A stretch of DNA of 64,000 nucleotides from Manihot esculenta (GCF_001659605.2 NC_035167.2:2542001-2606000), one strand, 5' to 3'. Positions 34,987-48,100 are shown, counted from the stretch's first letter. The notes: generated by a model not told the origin, from the letters alone. Numbers and translations are program-made.

Positions 34987-37757
34987 AAATTTTAGTGTAA
35001 TTAACGGATCGATTTCTTTATTTTTAAAATCAATCATTTTAACTCTCTAAATTTTAAATATGTTCAACTTAAAACACCTTCCATCAATAAAATTTGTTAG
35101 TTAAGTGAGTAAATAGGAAAAAGAAAAAGAATATATTTGAATACTAATAATACCCCTCTCTCCCCTCATGTAATCAAGCTTTCAATCAAGAAAATTCTTA
35201 TTGTTTTTATCGGTTCTCATACCCATTTAACAACTAATTTCTCTAAAAGTCTTTGAACACAAATCCTTTCTAACTCCATTTTCTTCATCATTGACTTCTC
35301 ACTAGTCATATAACAAGCTAAGAAAATACTATAATAGATTATACAGGTCAAAGTATTTATTGCGATTTCAAGAGGTCAAATTCTTAGATATTTGCAATTC
35401 AAGGCTGTTAAAATCCTCCACAATCGTGGCACATGCACAATAGGAAATTTGAGTTAATTAATATAGTAAAGACTAGTAGTATATAGATTGGAGCATGAAA
35501 ATGGTGGTTTTCTATTTCAGAATATAAGATGATGAAGCATGTGATATTGCCAAGAAAGTCAAGAGAAGTGAGGTTTCATCATGCTAATTAGGACAGAAAG
35601 TGAGGGAGGGATGAGCGGTTGAGGCATGTAGGTATTGTAGAACCAAAATTGTCATTTTCTTTACTGCTCCCATTATTTAATTTCTCTATCACCTCAAATT
35701 ATACGTATTTCTATTTTGCAAAATTTTAGTAAATAAGAGTGAGCTTTAAATTTTTCTATTTTGTAATTATGAAATTAATTAGATGTTACGAAGACCAGCA
35801 ACGTGTGAGCTGGTCTTATTACTTAGCTCTCACCTCCCATATCAAAGTACAGAGCTTTCATTTCCCGTATCAAAGTACAGAGATAGAATTTTTGCCTGAA
35901 TTTTATTTTAAATTCAATTGGAAAACTCATGAAATTTGATTTCATTGTAGGATCCTAACTATTTATACGATGGGAACAATGAGACTGAAAGAGCACTTGT
36001 ACTAGCACAAATTATTTATGATCCATTTCACAGAAGGTATCATAATTCAGCAGGAGCTGTAATTTTTCTTTGTATCATCTAGGAATCCTTCTTCTGTGGA
36101 TTTTCAGTGACCGCAAGTGCTGAGAGAATAGTAAGAGAAATTAATAAGTCATGTCCACTACTTTAACTCTTCTTCATTTGTTCTCTCCACCTTAATTTAA
36201 AAGTTTTTGTATTATCAAGAAACAACAGGATTCCATTTTGATCAATATGGAGAAAAATACACCCAAAATATAAGGTTTCAAGAAATATTGTGTAGCCCAA
36301 GCATTATTCTTAGGCTAGATGTCCGTGAAGACTGAAAAACTGTTGTTGGAAAATGAGATCTATGAACGAAGTGGAGATGGACTTTGATTTAGCTTGAAAT
36401 TTTGAGTCTTTCGTTTCAATACCCAAACAAAAAAGTGCAAATCCATTTGCTCCATGAAACAAACAAAAAAGGCAAATCCATTTGCTCCATTTTTATTTCA
36501 TATTCTTACACCCCATTATTTCACGGTCCTTATTTCCAATTGAATTTGACACAAAAAGTCGTTTGTGGCAGTTTGTTATTTGAATTTGACACAAATATTG
36601 AATTTTACAAGAAGAGTGGATATTTTTATCATTTTACGTCCAGCAAATTGATAGACTTATGTGCAGAAAGACTTTAAATTAAATAAATTTAAAATTCAGA
36701 AATTTAAATGTTTAATTTTAAAAATTAAAAAAAATTCATTAATTACACTAAAATCTAAAGATATATAATTTATCCTAATAATGGAGCATCTTCCAAACAA
36801 GTAACAACTCATGATGTGGAGATACATGGCATTCTCACCATGAAAATTCATGAGCCCACCTCTAAGGACATGGACCTTCACCTATCCCCCATCTCAGTAC
36901 GCGCTCCACATTCCACATCCATGAGATAATCGCGTAATCATCACCCAGCCTTAAATAAATAGGATTATAGAAACTTGTTATTTAATCTTTTCAAGTACTA
37001 TCATTATTCAGTAACCAGTCCATTTAATTTGACCCTTTTCATCTTGATAATGATTCATTCGTCTGATCGCCATAACAGATGCGTGAAAAAAAGAAATAAT
37101 AGTTTAAATTTTCTCAATCTTCACTTCTCCACCAAGTTCTCTCTCCATCTTCTCAATTTCCTCCCGTCCCATTTACGCCTCCTTTTCTCTCACAATGATA
37201 AACTATTTTCATCAACCTTACTCCAAGACATGAAGTCGAAAGCAACAACAAATCAAAATCTAGACAACAAGAAATCAATATTAAGGTTGGCAACCTCTTA
37301 GATCCTTTGCCTTTCCGCAACTTCCGACTATCAACATCATTTCCTCAAGAACACGAAACCTGAAATTATCAGGTTTTGCCGAGTTGTGCATACTCACTAA
37401 TAAATCTGCTAAGATCACTTGTCATTTCATCAACATCATCAAAGGCAATGGCATTAGCAATAGCAATAGCAATAAATATGATGCATCTCTTAAGATCAAC
37501 CTATGATCTTCTTCAGTGCTGCAATCTGTCCTTGCTGTCTCTGTTCTTTAAGAAGAATTTAATCCAAAAATTAAAATAAAATAAAATTTCAACTGATAGA
37601 GGCATTTCAATTAGGCTAGAAGCGCGCACAGTGCTGCACTAAATATTGACAAGACATAACAAAGTAAAGTGAGTAAAGTGAGTTCATTCAAAACAATTAA
37701 CAGCAGATTGAATGAAAACATACAAATGGCAAATTCAGTATCCAAACACGAGGGCTA

Positions 37758-38315
37758 TTATAAATCAGTATAGCTGTACTGAGAACTCATACTGACCAGG
37801 TCAGCAAGTGCATTCCCTTGCAAAACTGCAATACAAAAATATTCAAACATCAGCCTTGTAGTAGGCTAGTAAACAATGAACATGCACGTGTAGGAACAAC
37901 TGTACATCTAAATCTATTAAACAGATGGAACACACACAGACACAGAGAGGAAGAAAGTCATATATCAAGTTGATGTTGCTTCTCGACGACCAATTTCACG
38001 ACTAATTCCTTAATTGGTAAAATAAGTCCAACATAACTCTAAATCTCAAGAACATTATTCAAATCCCCCAGATAAAGCAGAATACTACACAAACCATAAA
38101 AAACATGGAATTTGAAATTCCAGAGAAATGGAACAGAGGGAATGTATGGAAAGGAAAGAGGAAATAAATTGGAGGATATTACCATTGTTATTCTTCTTGG
38201 TCATGGCTCTGATTGCCTGTGGATAACCATAAAAGAAAGATGAGGAAGAATAAGATGAAGAGAGCTTCTGTCTCAAAACCCTGATCTTCAATTCCCTACT
38301 TTTCCAAAATTCCAA
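37758..38315 (-). other. Possible small two-exon transcription unit
   Basis: On the minus strand an exon-like segment (38183-38315) ends at a good donor, and 37758-37825 follows a good acceptor and ends in a stop. They join in phase. The only ATG in frame gives a 30-residue peptide ending VSMSSQYSYTDL, while the frame stays open upstream without ATG. The T- and C-rich, TTTTGAGACAGAAG-type 5' sequence resembles a plant mRNA leader. It could be a short gene, a noncoding RNA, or an extra 3' exon pair of the helicase transcript. No family recognised. Confidence 0.22.
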
Positions 38316-38339
38316 GGATTCGATTTCTCCCAGATCATC

Positions 38340-39748
38340 AAATAATTACCCAATTGCCAATTGTGCCTATCTAGGAGTCAAATTCTAGACATGCATGACA
38401 AAAAGGTGCAAGAAGTCACTTCCTTTCATATATATTATAGATTCTAGGCATGTAAAAAAAAAGGAGAATCACCTACTATTCACTTCCTTCCATGTATACT
38501 ATAGATTCCCTACGAAAATTGAATACCAGTCATGTCAGGGTTTAAATTACGATGACTGCATTATAAGACAAACTAATGGCACGCACATAACAATGTTTCA
38601 ACTCTCAGAGAATCAAACAATGATAAGATAAAAGTTTAATAGCATTACTAGACATCCAATCCAAAAATAGTTATACCTATTATTATATTATTGAAGTAAA
38701 TCTGACAGAAGAAGAACAAATAGAACACAATCAAAAGCATCCAGACATGTGCCAATATAGTGGAGAACAGGACCACAATATACCATAGGCTTGGTATTTA
38801 GCCAGCTGAATATAATTACGAGGACATCCCTCAAACCAACAAATGGCACCTATGTCACTGTCATCCTGCTCAAGTTCAATAAATGGTTGAAGATGCAACC
38901 CCAAGAGACTTCTACAGGACAAAATGTATCTTTTGGAACTTTTTCCACACTCACCTGCAAAAACATAATCAATTTATCAGATCTACAACAAGGAAATGAG
39001 ACAAGTCCAAGTTAATGGAGTTCTGAAACCATCCACTACTTTTATCAACAAGGAGTGAAATGGCAAAGCATCGCACCGGATCCATCTGTTCAACAGCCAC
39101 GGGGCAAAGGCAATGAGCAGAAACTATTTTGGACATGTGGGCATAGGCTTAAATCATCCCTCGATCCATAGGAAAAGGATAAACCCAGAAAAGAAAAGGA
39201 AAAAAAGGAAGAAATTAAAAGGGGAAGAGACACATGGAAATTGACAACAAATTTAACATCTGCACAACTAGCTTAAGAAGCCACATGATGTACAAAACAA
39301 TGAGAGAAAAAGAGATGAATATCTAACATGCATATACACACACCCTTAGTGGTACTACAGAGGAGTCAGATGTACAAGATCTTCTCATCACATTTGCTAA
39401 TAAGCTGTTTGTGGGGTTTGCACCATGACAAATACTAATTAAAGGGGGAAACAAGTGGACAAAAATTAGCTATAGGCTTATTGTAGGTAAGTTCTATCTC
39501 AAGTAATGTTCCAGGAACAAAATAATGCAGAAAAAAGTAGAGTACAATCTTACAAGCTGCCATTCCTGAAACAAAGTAAGCCATTTCATTATTTTCCTAA
39601 TCCTATATCATTTAAAAGAGAGGTTATCAAACCAAATTGTCTACAAGCATCCCAAACATGTGAAGAGAAAAAATATTAATTAAGAAGAGCTTCAGTTCAT
39701 GTCCAACATAGAAATAATGATACCATAATCGAGTTATATAACTTACAC
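38340..39748. other. Spacer downstream of the helicase gene
   Basis: Contains the helicase 3' UTR at its right end. A minus-strand exon-like stretch (about 38731-38956) has a good acceptor, but its coding frames give nothing recognisable. No gene assigned. Confidence 0.35.
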
Positions 39749-42700
39749 TTATAAAACTGAGTATCTCCCTGGTTGAGCTCCACCAGGAAGTGATAATGCC
39801 TGGTTTGTGATGTCTTCCAAAACACGTTTTAGTTCTGTTTTAGCTTTTTTAACAGAGGTTTCACTAGGGCCCTCAATGAACAAGTAAAGCTTGCGTTCTC
39901 CTGGTCCTGGAATCCGGCCTGGTGGAAAATACTGTCCCCTAGTAGTAATTGCAGCACCAAAAAATTCAGAAATTGGAACCAACGTATCCTTGTGAGTAAC
40001 CTTCCACCGAGCATTTTGGGGGAAATCATTGATCTCCAGCTCTGCTTCATAATGCTCTGGCATTGCATCAGCTTGGATCTTTGCAAGGTTCTGCTGCAAG
40101 TTGTAAGCTGCCGTAATTGCCTTAACTGTGTTATCGTTACTAACAACAGGTAGTCCAGCCCCAGGCAGAACTGTAGCTGCACCTGGAAGTGTTAGGCCCA
40201 TGACACCTGGCAGAGAAACAGGTAATCCACCATGGGGAAGCAATTGAGCAGCTGAGATAGCAGTTGGTATTGAAGATGTAGTGCCTTTGGAGGCAGCAGC
40301 AATAGCAACCAAGTGCTGAGCAAAGGCAGCCTGGCGTGAGATGTCACCACCTGCCTTTCGAACCCCTTCATCTTCATCTTCCGAATCTGACTTGTCTTCC
40401 TCAAAGCCATATTCTTTAGCTTGAGCTTTTTTCGCTGCTATTCTCTTTTCATCCTCCTCTTCATTGAATTTAAAACCAGTTCCACCATAACCAGTTCCAT
40501 GGGCTTGTTCAAGCCCCTGGTTCACTTTTGCCATAAAGCCATCAGCAAGAGCTTTCAGGTCATCAGGAACAACTTGCTCAGAGAGTTGCAACGCTTTTAC
40601 AAGATCTGGTGCATATCTTGCATCCTCCTCGGAAATAAATGTGATGGCACAGCCCTTGCGACCAGCTCGGCCTGTTCGACCAACACGGTGAACATAATCC
40701 TCATAGTGGTTTGGAACATCAAAATTGATCACCAGTTCAAGCTCCTTCACATCTAAGCCTCTGGCTGCAACACTTGTAGCAATCAACAAATTACAGACAT
40801 TACTTTTGAAGTCAGAAATGGTGGACTCACGGTCTGTTTGATCCTTGGCCCCATGAAGTGAAAGGCAAGGATAACCATGCTTCAGCAAATCCCTAAACAA
40901 AGCATCACATTTATCCTGTGATTGGACGAATATCAGAATTTTTCCCTTCTCATACCATTCACCAAGTAGTTCCAGAAGTCTCAAAAACCTGTCACTTTCT
41001 GGTCTCACCTCAACTAGCTGTGTTATGTCCTTGTTAACTACACTCCTCCCACCAACCTGGACTTCCACAGGTTTGTTCAATACTTTTCGAGCCAAAATCT
41101 CAACCTGCCGAGGAAAAGTAGCAGAAAAGAGAACAGTCTGACGATCTGGCCGAATATTCTGGACAATTCTAGTGATTTGAGGTTCAAACCCCATATCAAA
41201 CATCCTATCTGCTTCATCCATTACTAGATAAGTGACTCTACGCAGATTTGTAATTTTACCACCACTTGTGCAAAGTATATCAATCATCCTACCTGGGGTG
41301 CAGACAACAATCTCAGTACCCCGCTTTAACTCACTGATCTGTTGGGCAACACCAGAGCCTCCATATACGGGAACACATCTAATTCCCAGTACCTTGGAGA
41401 ACTTCCTTATATCACTGTGTATCTGTTGAACGAGCTCCCTTGTAGGAGCCATTATAAGCCCAATTGGTCCATCTCCAGCTTCCACAGGTGGCTGGTCCTT
41501 GATATGCCTCAGCATTGGCAGCACAAATGCGAGGGTTTTGCCAGAGCCAGTTTTTGCAATGCCTATGCAATCTCTGCCACTCATAATTATTGGCAGTGCT
41601 TGAGCTTGAATCGGCATTGGCTTCTCATAGTTCAGTCTCTTTATTGTCTCCAAAATTTTACTTGTAAGGCCAGTTTGATGCCATGTTTTAACTGGTTTTG
41701 GAACATCCTTTCCATGTATTTTCAGTTCTAATTGTTTCCTAAAAGTAGCAACCTCTTCTGAAGTCATCCTCGATGCCTCCTTCACTTCAATATAGAAATT
41801 TTTCCGGAAAGGTTTATAATCAATCTTTGAGTGATCAACAACAGATAGCTTCTCCGCTTTTGTCTTCTTCACCCTTTTCATGAACTCATCATCGTCCTCA
41901 TCATCTAAAGGATTTTCATCATTCTCAAGGTCCCCATAATCTGAATCAGAATCATCACCGGGAATTATTCTCCCAAGAGATTTATTAAAGCCTCTCTTCA
42001 GCTGCTCTCTATTGCTTCCTTCCTCTTTTTTGTCCTTCTTTAACTCCACTTTATTATCATCAACATTTTGAGTAATTACTGCATTGTTTAGCTTCTCAAC
42101 TTCAGGTAAGACCATGGAATTCATGAAAGCATCTAATGGATCAATTTCCTCATCCCCAATAACATCATCACCGCCATTCTCTAAAGCAGCTGTCCCATTT
42201 TTAAAGTCTATCACCATTGCATCTCCAGCGTCTTTGTTAGGCTTTGAATTTTCATCTAGTTCCATGTCCGCTTCTGATGTCTCTGTGGGAGGAGCTTCAT
42301 CATCATCAGAATCTCCTTCAAGGGTCCAAGTTTTACCTGTATTGGGTTTGTCTACATTAGCTACTTCCCCATGCTTGTCTCTTTCGGATTCTTCCTTTTT
42401 CCTCCTCAACTCTTGCCACTCCTGAACTCTTCTTCTCCTCTTCTCCATTTCTTCATCTAATCTCTTCTGTTCATCCTCTAATTCATCCTCTCTAGTCTTT
42501 TTCTCTTTCTTATCTGTGTCGTCTTCAACAATCCTTTTTCTTGGGCTCCCTTCACTATCATCCCTGTGCCTGTTTGACCTGCTGCCAGTACCCTGCTCAC
42601 GTGATCTCTCCCCATATTCATTATCATCTCTCTTCCGACGCTTCCTATCATGCTCCCTGGATTCATCACCACTATCGTTATCACTGGTAACTTCTCTGCG

Positions 42701-43240
42701 CTTCTCCTTTTCTCTTGTCCTCCTCTCTCTTTCTCTTTCCTTTTCCCTTTCTCTTTCTCTTTCCTTTTCCTTTTCCTTTTCCTTTTCCTTTTCCTTTTCC
42801 CTTTCCCTTTCCCTCCTCTCCCTCTCCCTCTCCCTCTCCCTTTCCCTCTCTCGCTCTTCTCTGTCACGTTCCCTTCTCTCCCTCTCTCTATCTCTCTCCC
42901 GCTCCCGTTCTTCTCTATCACGTTCCCTCTTCTCTCTCTCTTTCTCTCTCGCCCTATCTCTTTTCTCTTCCCTCTCACTGTCTCTGTCCCTATCTCTATC
43001 TCTCTTCCTATCCTTGGGTCTTTCTCTTTCATCATCTCGGCTCCTTCTATGCTTGTCTCGCTCTCTCTCATATTTGTCTTCAGACTCAACACTCTTCTCT
43101 CTCTCAGAACGTCGGCTTTTATCTCTGTCCCGATGCCTCTCTCCATTTCTCTCCTTATCACGATCACGGTGGCTCCTCTTCGAATCCTCCTCCTTCCTTT
43201 CTGAATCTTCCTTTCTAGATTTATGTTTCACATCCTCCAT
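39749..43240 (-). CDS. RH42: DEAD-box RNA helicase, PRP5/RH42 type
   Basis: An uninterrupted coding exon of about 1163 residues, close to the known plant RH42 length. The start chosen is the ATG at 43238-43240; a longer frame starts 12 codons earlier, but a splice acceptor at 43262-43264 places that ATG in a 5' UTR intron (about 43262-43338). Residues 1-330 are extremely rich in Arg, Glu, Asp and Lys (RE, RD and KE repeats), as in splicing factors. The helicase core has a Q motif near 525-545, Walker A AKTGSGKT (about 561-568), DEAD (about 673-676), SAT (about 705) and HRVGRTGRAGR (about 850-860). PRP5 proteins are nuclear and help U2 snRNP join the branch site; the Arabidopsis homolog RCF1 supports splicing in cold. 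The C-terminal end PGRYSVL is typical. Confidence 0.95.
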   Translation of the reverse strand: MEDVKHKSRKEDSERKEEDSKRSHRDRDKERNGERHRDRDKSRRSEREKSVESEDKYERERDKHRRSRDDERERPKDRKRDRDRDRDSEREEKRDRAREKEREKRERDREERERERDRERERRERDREERERERERERERERREREREKEKEKEKEKEKEREREREKERERERRTREKEKRREVTSDNDSGDESREHDRKRRKRDDNEYGERSREQGTGSRSNRHRDDSEGSPRKRIVEDDTDKKEKKTREDELEDEQKRLDEEMEKRRRRVQEWQELRRKKEESERDKHGEVANVDKPNTGKTWTLEGDSDDDEAPPTETSEADMELDENSKPNKDAGDAMVIDFKNGTAALENGGDDVIGDEEIDPLDAFMNSMVLPEVEKLNNAVITQNVDDNKVELKKDKKEEGSNREQLKRGFNKSLGRIIPGDDSDSDYGDLENDENPLDDEDDDEFMKRVKKTKAEKLSVVDHSKIDYKPFRKNFYIEVKEASRMTSEEVATFRKQLELKIHGKDVPKPVKTWHQTGLTSKILETIKRLNYEKPMPIQAQALPIIMSGRDCIGIAKTGSGKTLAFVLPMLRHIKDQPPVEAGDGPIGLIMAPTRELVQQIHSDIRKFSKVLGIRCVPVYGGSGVAQQISELKRGTEIVVCTPGRMIDILCTSGGKITNLRRVTYLVMDEADRMFDMGFEPQITRIVQNIRPDRQTVLFSATFPRQVEILARKVLNKPVEVQVGGRSVVNKDITQLVEVRPESDRFLRLLELLGEWYEKGKILIFVQSQDKCDALFRDLLKHGYPCLSLHGAKDQTDRESTISDFKSNVCNLLIATSVAARGLDVKELELVINFDVPNHYEDYVHRVGRTGRAGRKGCAITFISEEDARYAPDLVKALQLSEQVVPDDLKALADGFMAKVNQGLEQAHGTGYGGTGFKFNEEEDEKRIAAKKAQAKEYGFEEDKSDSEDEDEGVRKAGGDISRQAAFAQHLVAIAAASKGTTSSIPTAISAAQLLPHGGLPVSLPGVMGLTLPGAATVLPGAGLPVVSNDNTVKAITAAYNLQQNLAKIQADAMPEHYEAELEINDFPQNARWKVTHKDTLVPISEFFGAAITTRGQYFPPGRIPGPGERKLYLFIEGPSETSVKKAKTELKRVLEDITNQALSLPGGAQPGRYSVL
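42700..43010 (-). repeat. Purine-strand low-complexity tract in the helicase exon
   Basis: The coding strand is almost pure A and G for about 300 bases, encoding Glu-Lys and Arg-Glu dipeptide runs. The plus strand is accordingly CT only in long stretches. It explains the several long false frames on the other strand. Confidence 0.85.
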
Positions 43241-43399
43241 TGCTAATTGCTGGCTAAATCTCTGAAATTCATCCAAACAAATGTGTATGTGTCAATGATA
43301 ATGCCATGATTCTATCAAATTTTACACAAGAATCGTACCTTATAACCTCGGAAAATATGGCAGAAGAGATAGGTCCCCCTTCAAGATGCTTCTCTGAAT

Positions 43400-44082
43400 G
43401 GACCAAACCCTAATGTAAGTCTGGATTCGATCTCCTGTCTCGACTGATAAGAGTTGGCCTTTTTCTTCTGTATTTCTAGATGAAACTGTGACGTATTGAT
43501 GATTTACTTTATTTTTCTTCTGTAATTACGATTGAGCCCCTGTTTATCATTTGATAGCTATATTTTACTTTTTTGGTTTATTTCATTTTGCTATGAGCTC
43601 CCGCTTACGGTTTTATAGTTTATAACTGATCATAACCGTTACGTGTTTAATAAATTATATTTGAATATTATTACTAATATATAAAATTACTAATAAAGAT
43701 ATATTTAATTTATTATATTAATAAAATAAATATTAAATATTAATTTATTATACTTTATATTTAATAATAAAAAACATAATTTTAAAATATAATTATTTTT
43801 TCATACACATATAATTTTTTATATAGCTAATTTTAATTTATCTATATATTTTATAATTTTAAATAATTTATTGATGTAAAAATTAATTAAATAAATTATA
43901 ATTAATAAATTTAAAAGAGTAATATAATATAAATAAAAAATTAAATTAAATTAGATATCAAATTATTAAAAATATCTCTAATTATAAAATTAATCCAAAA
44001 TATATTTAATAAAACTCTTTATTTATGATTAGAATTGATCCAAACATACAGTTAATAAAACTGTTTATAGACTTTTATCGCT
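43400..44082. other. Spacer between helicase promoter and MITE-A
   Basis: 43262-43430 carries the helicase 5' UTR and probable promoter. The rest is AT-rich with no gene seen. Confidence 0.5.
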
Positions 44083-44605
44083 GACTAACCGAATTGAATA
44101 AATTAAAAATTAAAATTTTAGTATTTATAAAAATCAAATTAATTTTGATTAAAAATTAAATCAAATCGAATCGATATGATTCAGTTTAATTCAATTTGAT
44201 TTGAATTTTAATAAATTTTTTATTTTTTCACTTTATTTTTAATATTTTAAAATTTAATTAAAATATTTTAATCATAGTATAATTTAATCTTTTTATATTA
44301 TTGAAAATAATATATTATTATCACTAATCGATTTGATTTAATTTTTTCAATTTTTTTTAATTAAAACTAAACCAAATCAAAATAATTAAAAATTTTAAAA
44401 TTAAAAATCGAACTGATTCAAATTAAAATGAATAAAAAATTAAATTAAATTTTCAAATTAATTTAATTCAACTAATTTTTCTGATTTAAACCGAATATTG
44501 ATCACTATATCTTTTAAATATTTAAAAAATAAATAAAAAATTAAACTGAATTTTAAAATTAAATTATTTGATTGATTTTTTCGATTTAAATCGGTAACTA
44601 TTAAT
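44083..44605 (-). mobile_element. MITE-A copy 5, inverted, plus a fragment
   Basis: A full copy runs from about 44083 (CTGACTAACCGAATTGAATA) to about 44503 (AACCGAATATTGATCACT), opposite in orientation to the copies at 20.6 and 21.6 kb. Directly after it, 44520-44605 repeats only the terminal arm (TTTTTTCGATTTAAATCGGT). Either two insertions or a duplicated end. Confidence 0.65.
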
Positions 44606-45151
44606 TAGATGCAACCGCTAATCCCAAAACTCTCCCTTTTAAATTCAATTTGCCATTTATAACTTGTGAAATGACTAAATTGGCTTTGGTCTCTCTTTTA
44701 TTCGAAATCTTTAAGAACTCTCATGCTCTGATCTCTTTGCATCAATGCTCTGATCTAACTTACGGACTGTTGTTACAGCAAATAATTATAAGATCACCTG
44801 TAATAGTTAACAGTGTTATTGCAGGAAACAGAAACTTAAACAACTCTACAGTGTTCATCCTATTTCCATGCATCATACTGTGTTTCATTGCATTTCTCGA
44901 TATTCGTTATACCTGATATGCAAGCTTATCTGATAAACTTGCATATAAGCTTTCATTGGAAGAGAATCTGAACAAGGAAAGTGGAAGAAATCTTTCTACA
45001 AGCTATTGAATGCTTCTGTCCAATTTCCAATCATCAAGATAAAGGTACTCTGTCTAAATATGAATAGGAACCCTTGATGTGTATCAGGCCTGTAAGCTCA
45101 TGATATGTTTTCTGAAAACAAAATAATAAAAAAACCCACATTTATCAGAAG
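44606..45151. other. 3' flank of the TruA-type gene
   Basis: No second gene. The part nearest 45151 is probably the 3' UTR of the minus-strand pseudouridine synthase gene. Confidence 0.45.
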
Positions 45152-48100
45152 TCATGGGAGGTCGTACTTTACGCGCCCAAGGTACAGACCACAAGCAGGG
45201 GCCATGGGACTTGCCGCTGTCACAGACTTCGCCTTCAGTATTCTTTCCACTTACAAAACAGAATAATGTAATGCAAACATGAGTACAGAACAAGACAAGA
45301 ATAAACTGTTATTCCTAATATAAACAAAATGGGTAGACTAGTATAAAGAGAGATCCATACCATCTGAAACTGTGAGATCCCCAGTGCCGACGGATTTGAG
45401 TGCACCAACAAGCAGGCGAACCTGAAAAGATTCAGTTCAATTGAACTTCAAGTCCATAGATCACAAGGACTCGAACTATGAGTTCAAGTTCTACAATATT
45501 AATATTAGCTAAGGTTAGAATCAACTGATTCAATCTTTCCCAGTTACTTGTGAGAAATATCATACTATAAAAATAATTAATTGGTTTCCCTATTCAAACC
45601 TTAAAATTTAAAGAATCAATGAAATTTAAGAATGAGTTCAAAAGTAAACCCTTAGCACTAAAATATGTTCAGAAACACAAGAACTGGAAAGGTTAACACA
45701 AACCTGATGGTAAAGAAAAGAGCGAGCACGTGCTGTAACAACATAGCAACGGTGTCTTTTTCTTATACCAAATCCTACATCTTCAATATAGGAGGCCCCT
45801 GGCATGTTAGTGTCAGAAATAGATCCACTAGCCATGTCCGTCTGAAAATTATTGCAGCACGATTCTTCCTCATGTAAAACTTCCTTTTCCCTCTCCACTA
45901 TTGATGGAAAATATGGAGTTGAAGCCACCTCAGAAACAGAAAGTTCATCTAAAGTTCTGATGGGTGATTTTGCCTGTAATATTGAGTATAAATTTTTTAA
46001 ATAGTTTTTGGAGAAAGTTAGAGAGCTTTCACACGAGGATTTTCATTAAAATTGCACTGCACATATAACAGCAAGAAGTGGAGTTCAAAGGATAACTAAG
46101 GAAAGAAGACTTAAAAGAGTAGCATTTTTCTTCTTCTGAGATGGTTCGACATGGGGTGGGAACTGGAGTCTAAGTTGTCTAACTGTGGTGTGACTGTAAT
46201 AGTTTGGTTGCTGAGCCAGTTCAAGCCAAGCCTTCAATACAAAACCTTCCTAATATTAAACCAAAAATAACATTACTATAATGCGCAGGGTACCATTTTA
46301 CCTTTGTAACCCAAAAATAGACCCCAAGTTTTCCCAAATGCTAAACCATAGATTAACAAAGTGCATTCAAACTTATGTTGCCACGATGACAGCAGTGACC
46401 TAACTGTAAAATAAATAAATAAAGAGCTTCTGTTGGCACATGTATTCTGCCCTGCCATTTCATTCTGTAATCTAATGCATGGGCCTGATAAAGGTCAAAA
46501 CATTAATAAGATTACAAGAGAAGGAAAAACCTGACAACCAGATGCCCTGAAGGAACTGAAGTCATGATGTCCAACAAGAATTTTGCATGCTTCCTGCATT
46601 AATATCAATTACTTATTTTCTTCACTGACAGAAAAATCCAATGACTAGGTAAAACAAGGGCGCAGAAACTGTTTGATAATATTTAGTTAACCTGCATAGC
46701 AACAAGATCTAGTTGCTCAGGTACATGCCATGCCCGGTTTTGCTCAAAGGTGGACAAAGGCTCTGGTCCAGATAACAAGCGGTAGAAGTACCTAATTTTT
46801 TTTTTTCAAAAAATTTATTAATATTTTGTCCTCTGAAATACAAGTTATTAATACAGTCTACTACAACAAACATACAACAAATGGTAAGGTGTCACCCATG
46901 AGAGCATATGTTTGGCATCTAATTGAAGGCCAAATTGAAATTGTTTAAATTGAATATGCCATTATGTCAGCTAATTATTCATTCCTATTTCCTCATTATG
47001 TAATATTTCTATTAAAAGACAATTTAACTCTATCAATGCCTACGTTCGTTCTTGAGCTTTAAATCTGGCATGGAAATCAACTGGAACGCATTGAACATCA
47101 ATCACCATAATATCACCTTCATTCTTCTGAAAAACCAAAAAAAAATGTGAGAAGCTATAGTACACTAGCACATAAAATTAACAGAACATGTGAACAAATG
47201 AATCAGATCAAGCCAAGCACCATTTGACTTATACAGCACCATCATGATTGGAACTCATTAAAATAGGCTACCAAGACAACATCAACATATAGAAACACAA
47301 GCACATGATCCAGTCATGACTAATCAGTGGACAAGTAAGGAACTTCTACAGAAGAAAATAATAAGAAAAAAAATCCACTTTAAGTAACATGATGGTTCAC
47401 ACGCCTAATAACAGAGAAATATGTAAGCAATATAATAACAGTAAAGCATAATTTTTATATGGTAAGAAAGGAAACCCTTGATCTAAGAGTGCAAAGGTGC
47501 CTTGTGAAGGTAGGAGCAACTTGAGTTTGCATCATGATGAAGCCACATCAGGATCTGATCCTACTTGCAATTCACCCATTAACTTAATGATCACAAGTGA
47601 ATTTAAAGAAGCATTGAATATTTATCACGAGATCATGGAATAGTCATAATGGTTCAATATATAATTGTACTACATAGACCTAACGGCCTAGACATTGACA
47701 AATATCAATACTATTTTCAACATATACATTGAACCATTCATCTAAAACATCATAATCATTCCTTTTTTTTCCACATGCCCAAAGATAGTATGAAGTATAA
47801 CAGTAAATAAACACAAGATTACCCAACCGAATTGAGACAAAATTGGCATAAAGATATATCAAAATTTATATGATACTATCAAATCCAATCAAATGGGCAT
47901 GCAAAGAGAGGAGGTACATTACGTCAGCATTAGCTATGTTTGCATAAAGTGCCATTACAAAAGTACAATATCAATCACTGGTCACGAAAATAAATAGAAG
48001 TATAACGGAAAGTATCCGAAAAATTGGTGGAGGAAAAGACAATATGTAGGAAACAGTTCCTTAATGTATATTTGCAAAATTTAGAACACACACCTGTAAG

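Larger units (their letters stand above)
31976..37757. other. Long spacer without a recognised gene
   Basis: The first ~600 bases probably hold 3' UTR or an alternative last exon of the bromodomain gene (32458-32595 is open and follows a good acceptor). The rest has modest base composition but no open frame with a recognisable domain on either strand. Local repeats: tandem copies of a 48-bp unit at about 33305-33407, an AT run at 34941-34984, and small direct repeats at 35850-35885, 36425-36490 and 36540-36600. Confidence 0.45.

Noticed and set aside
35340..35440. Weak likeness to a conserved 18S rRNA stretch (AAATTCTTAGAT)
   Set aside because: Only about a dozen bases match in a row and flanks do not continue the rRNA, so chance is the simplest reading.
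36975..37301. 108-codon plus-strand frame
   Set aside because: Biased Leu/Phe/Ser/His composition, no known domain, no evidence of start context or neighbours.
38731..38956. Exon-like segment on the minus strand after the helicase
   Set aside because: Good acceptor but no recognisable product in any frame and no clear partner exon.
42478..43265. Several long frames opposite the RH42 N-terminus
   Set aside because: They are by-products of the AG-only coding strand: Ser/Leu or Pro/Phe runs with no domain. The helicase frame is the real one.
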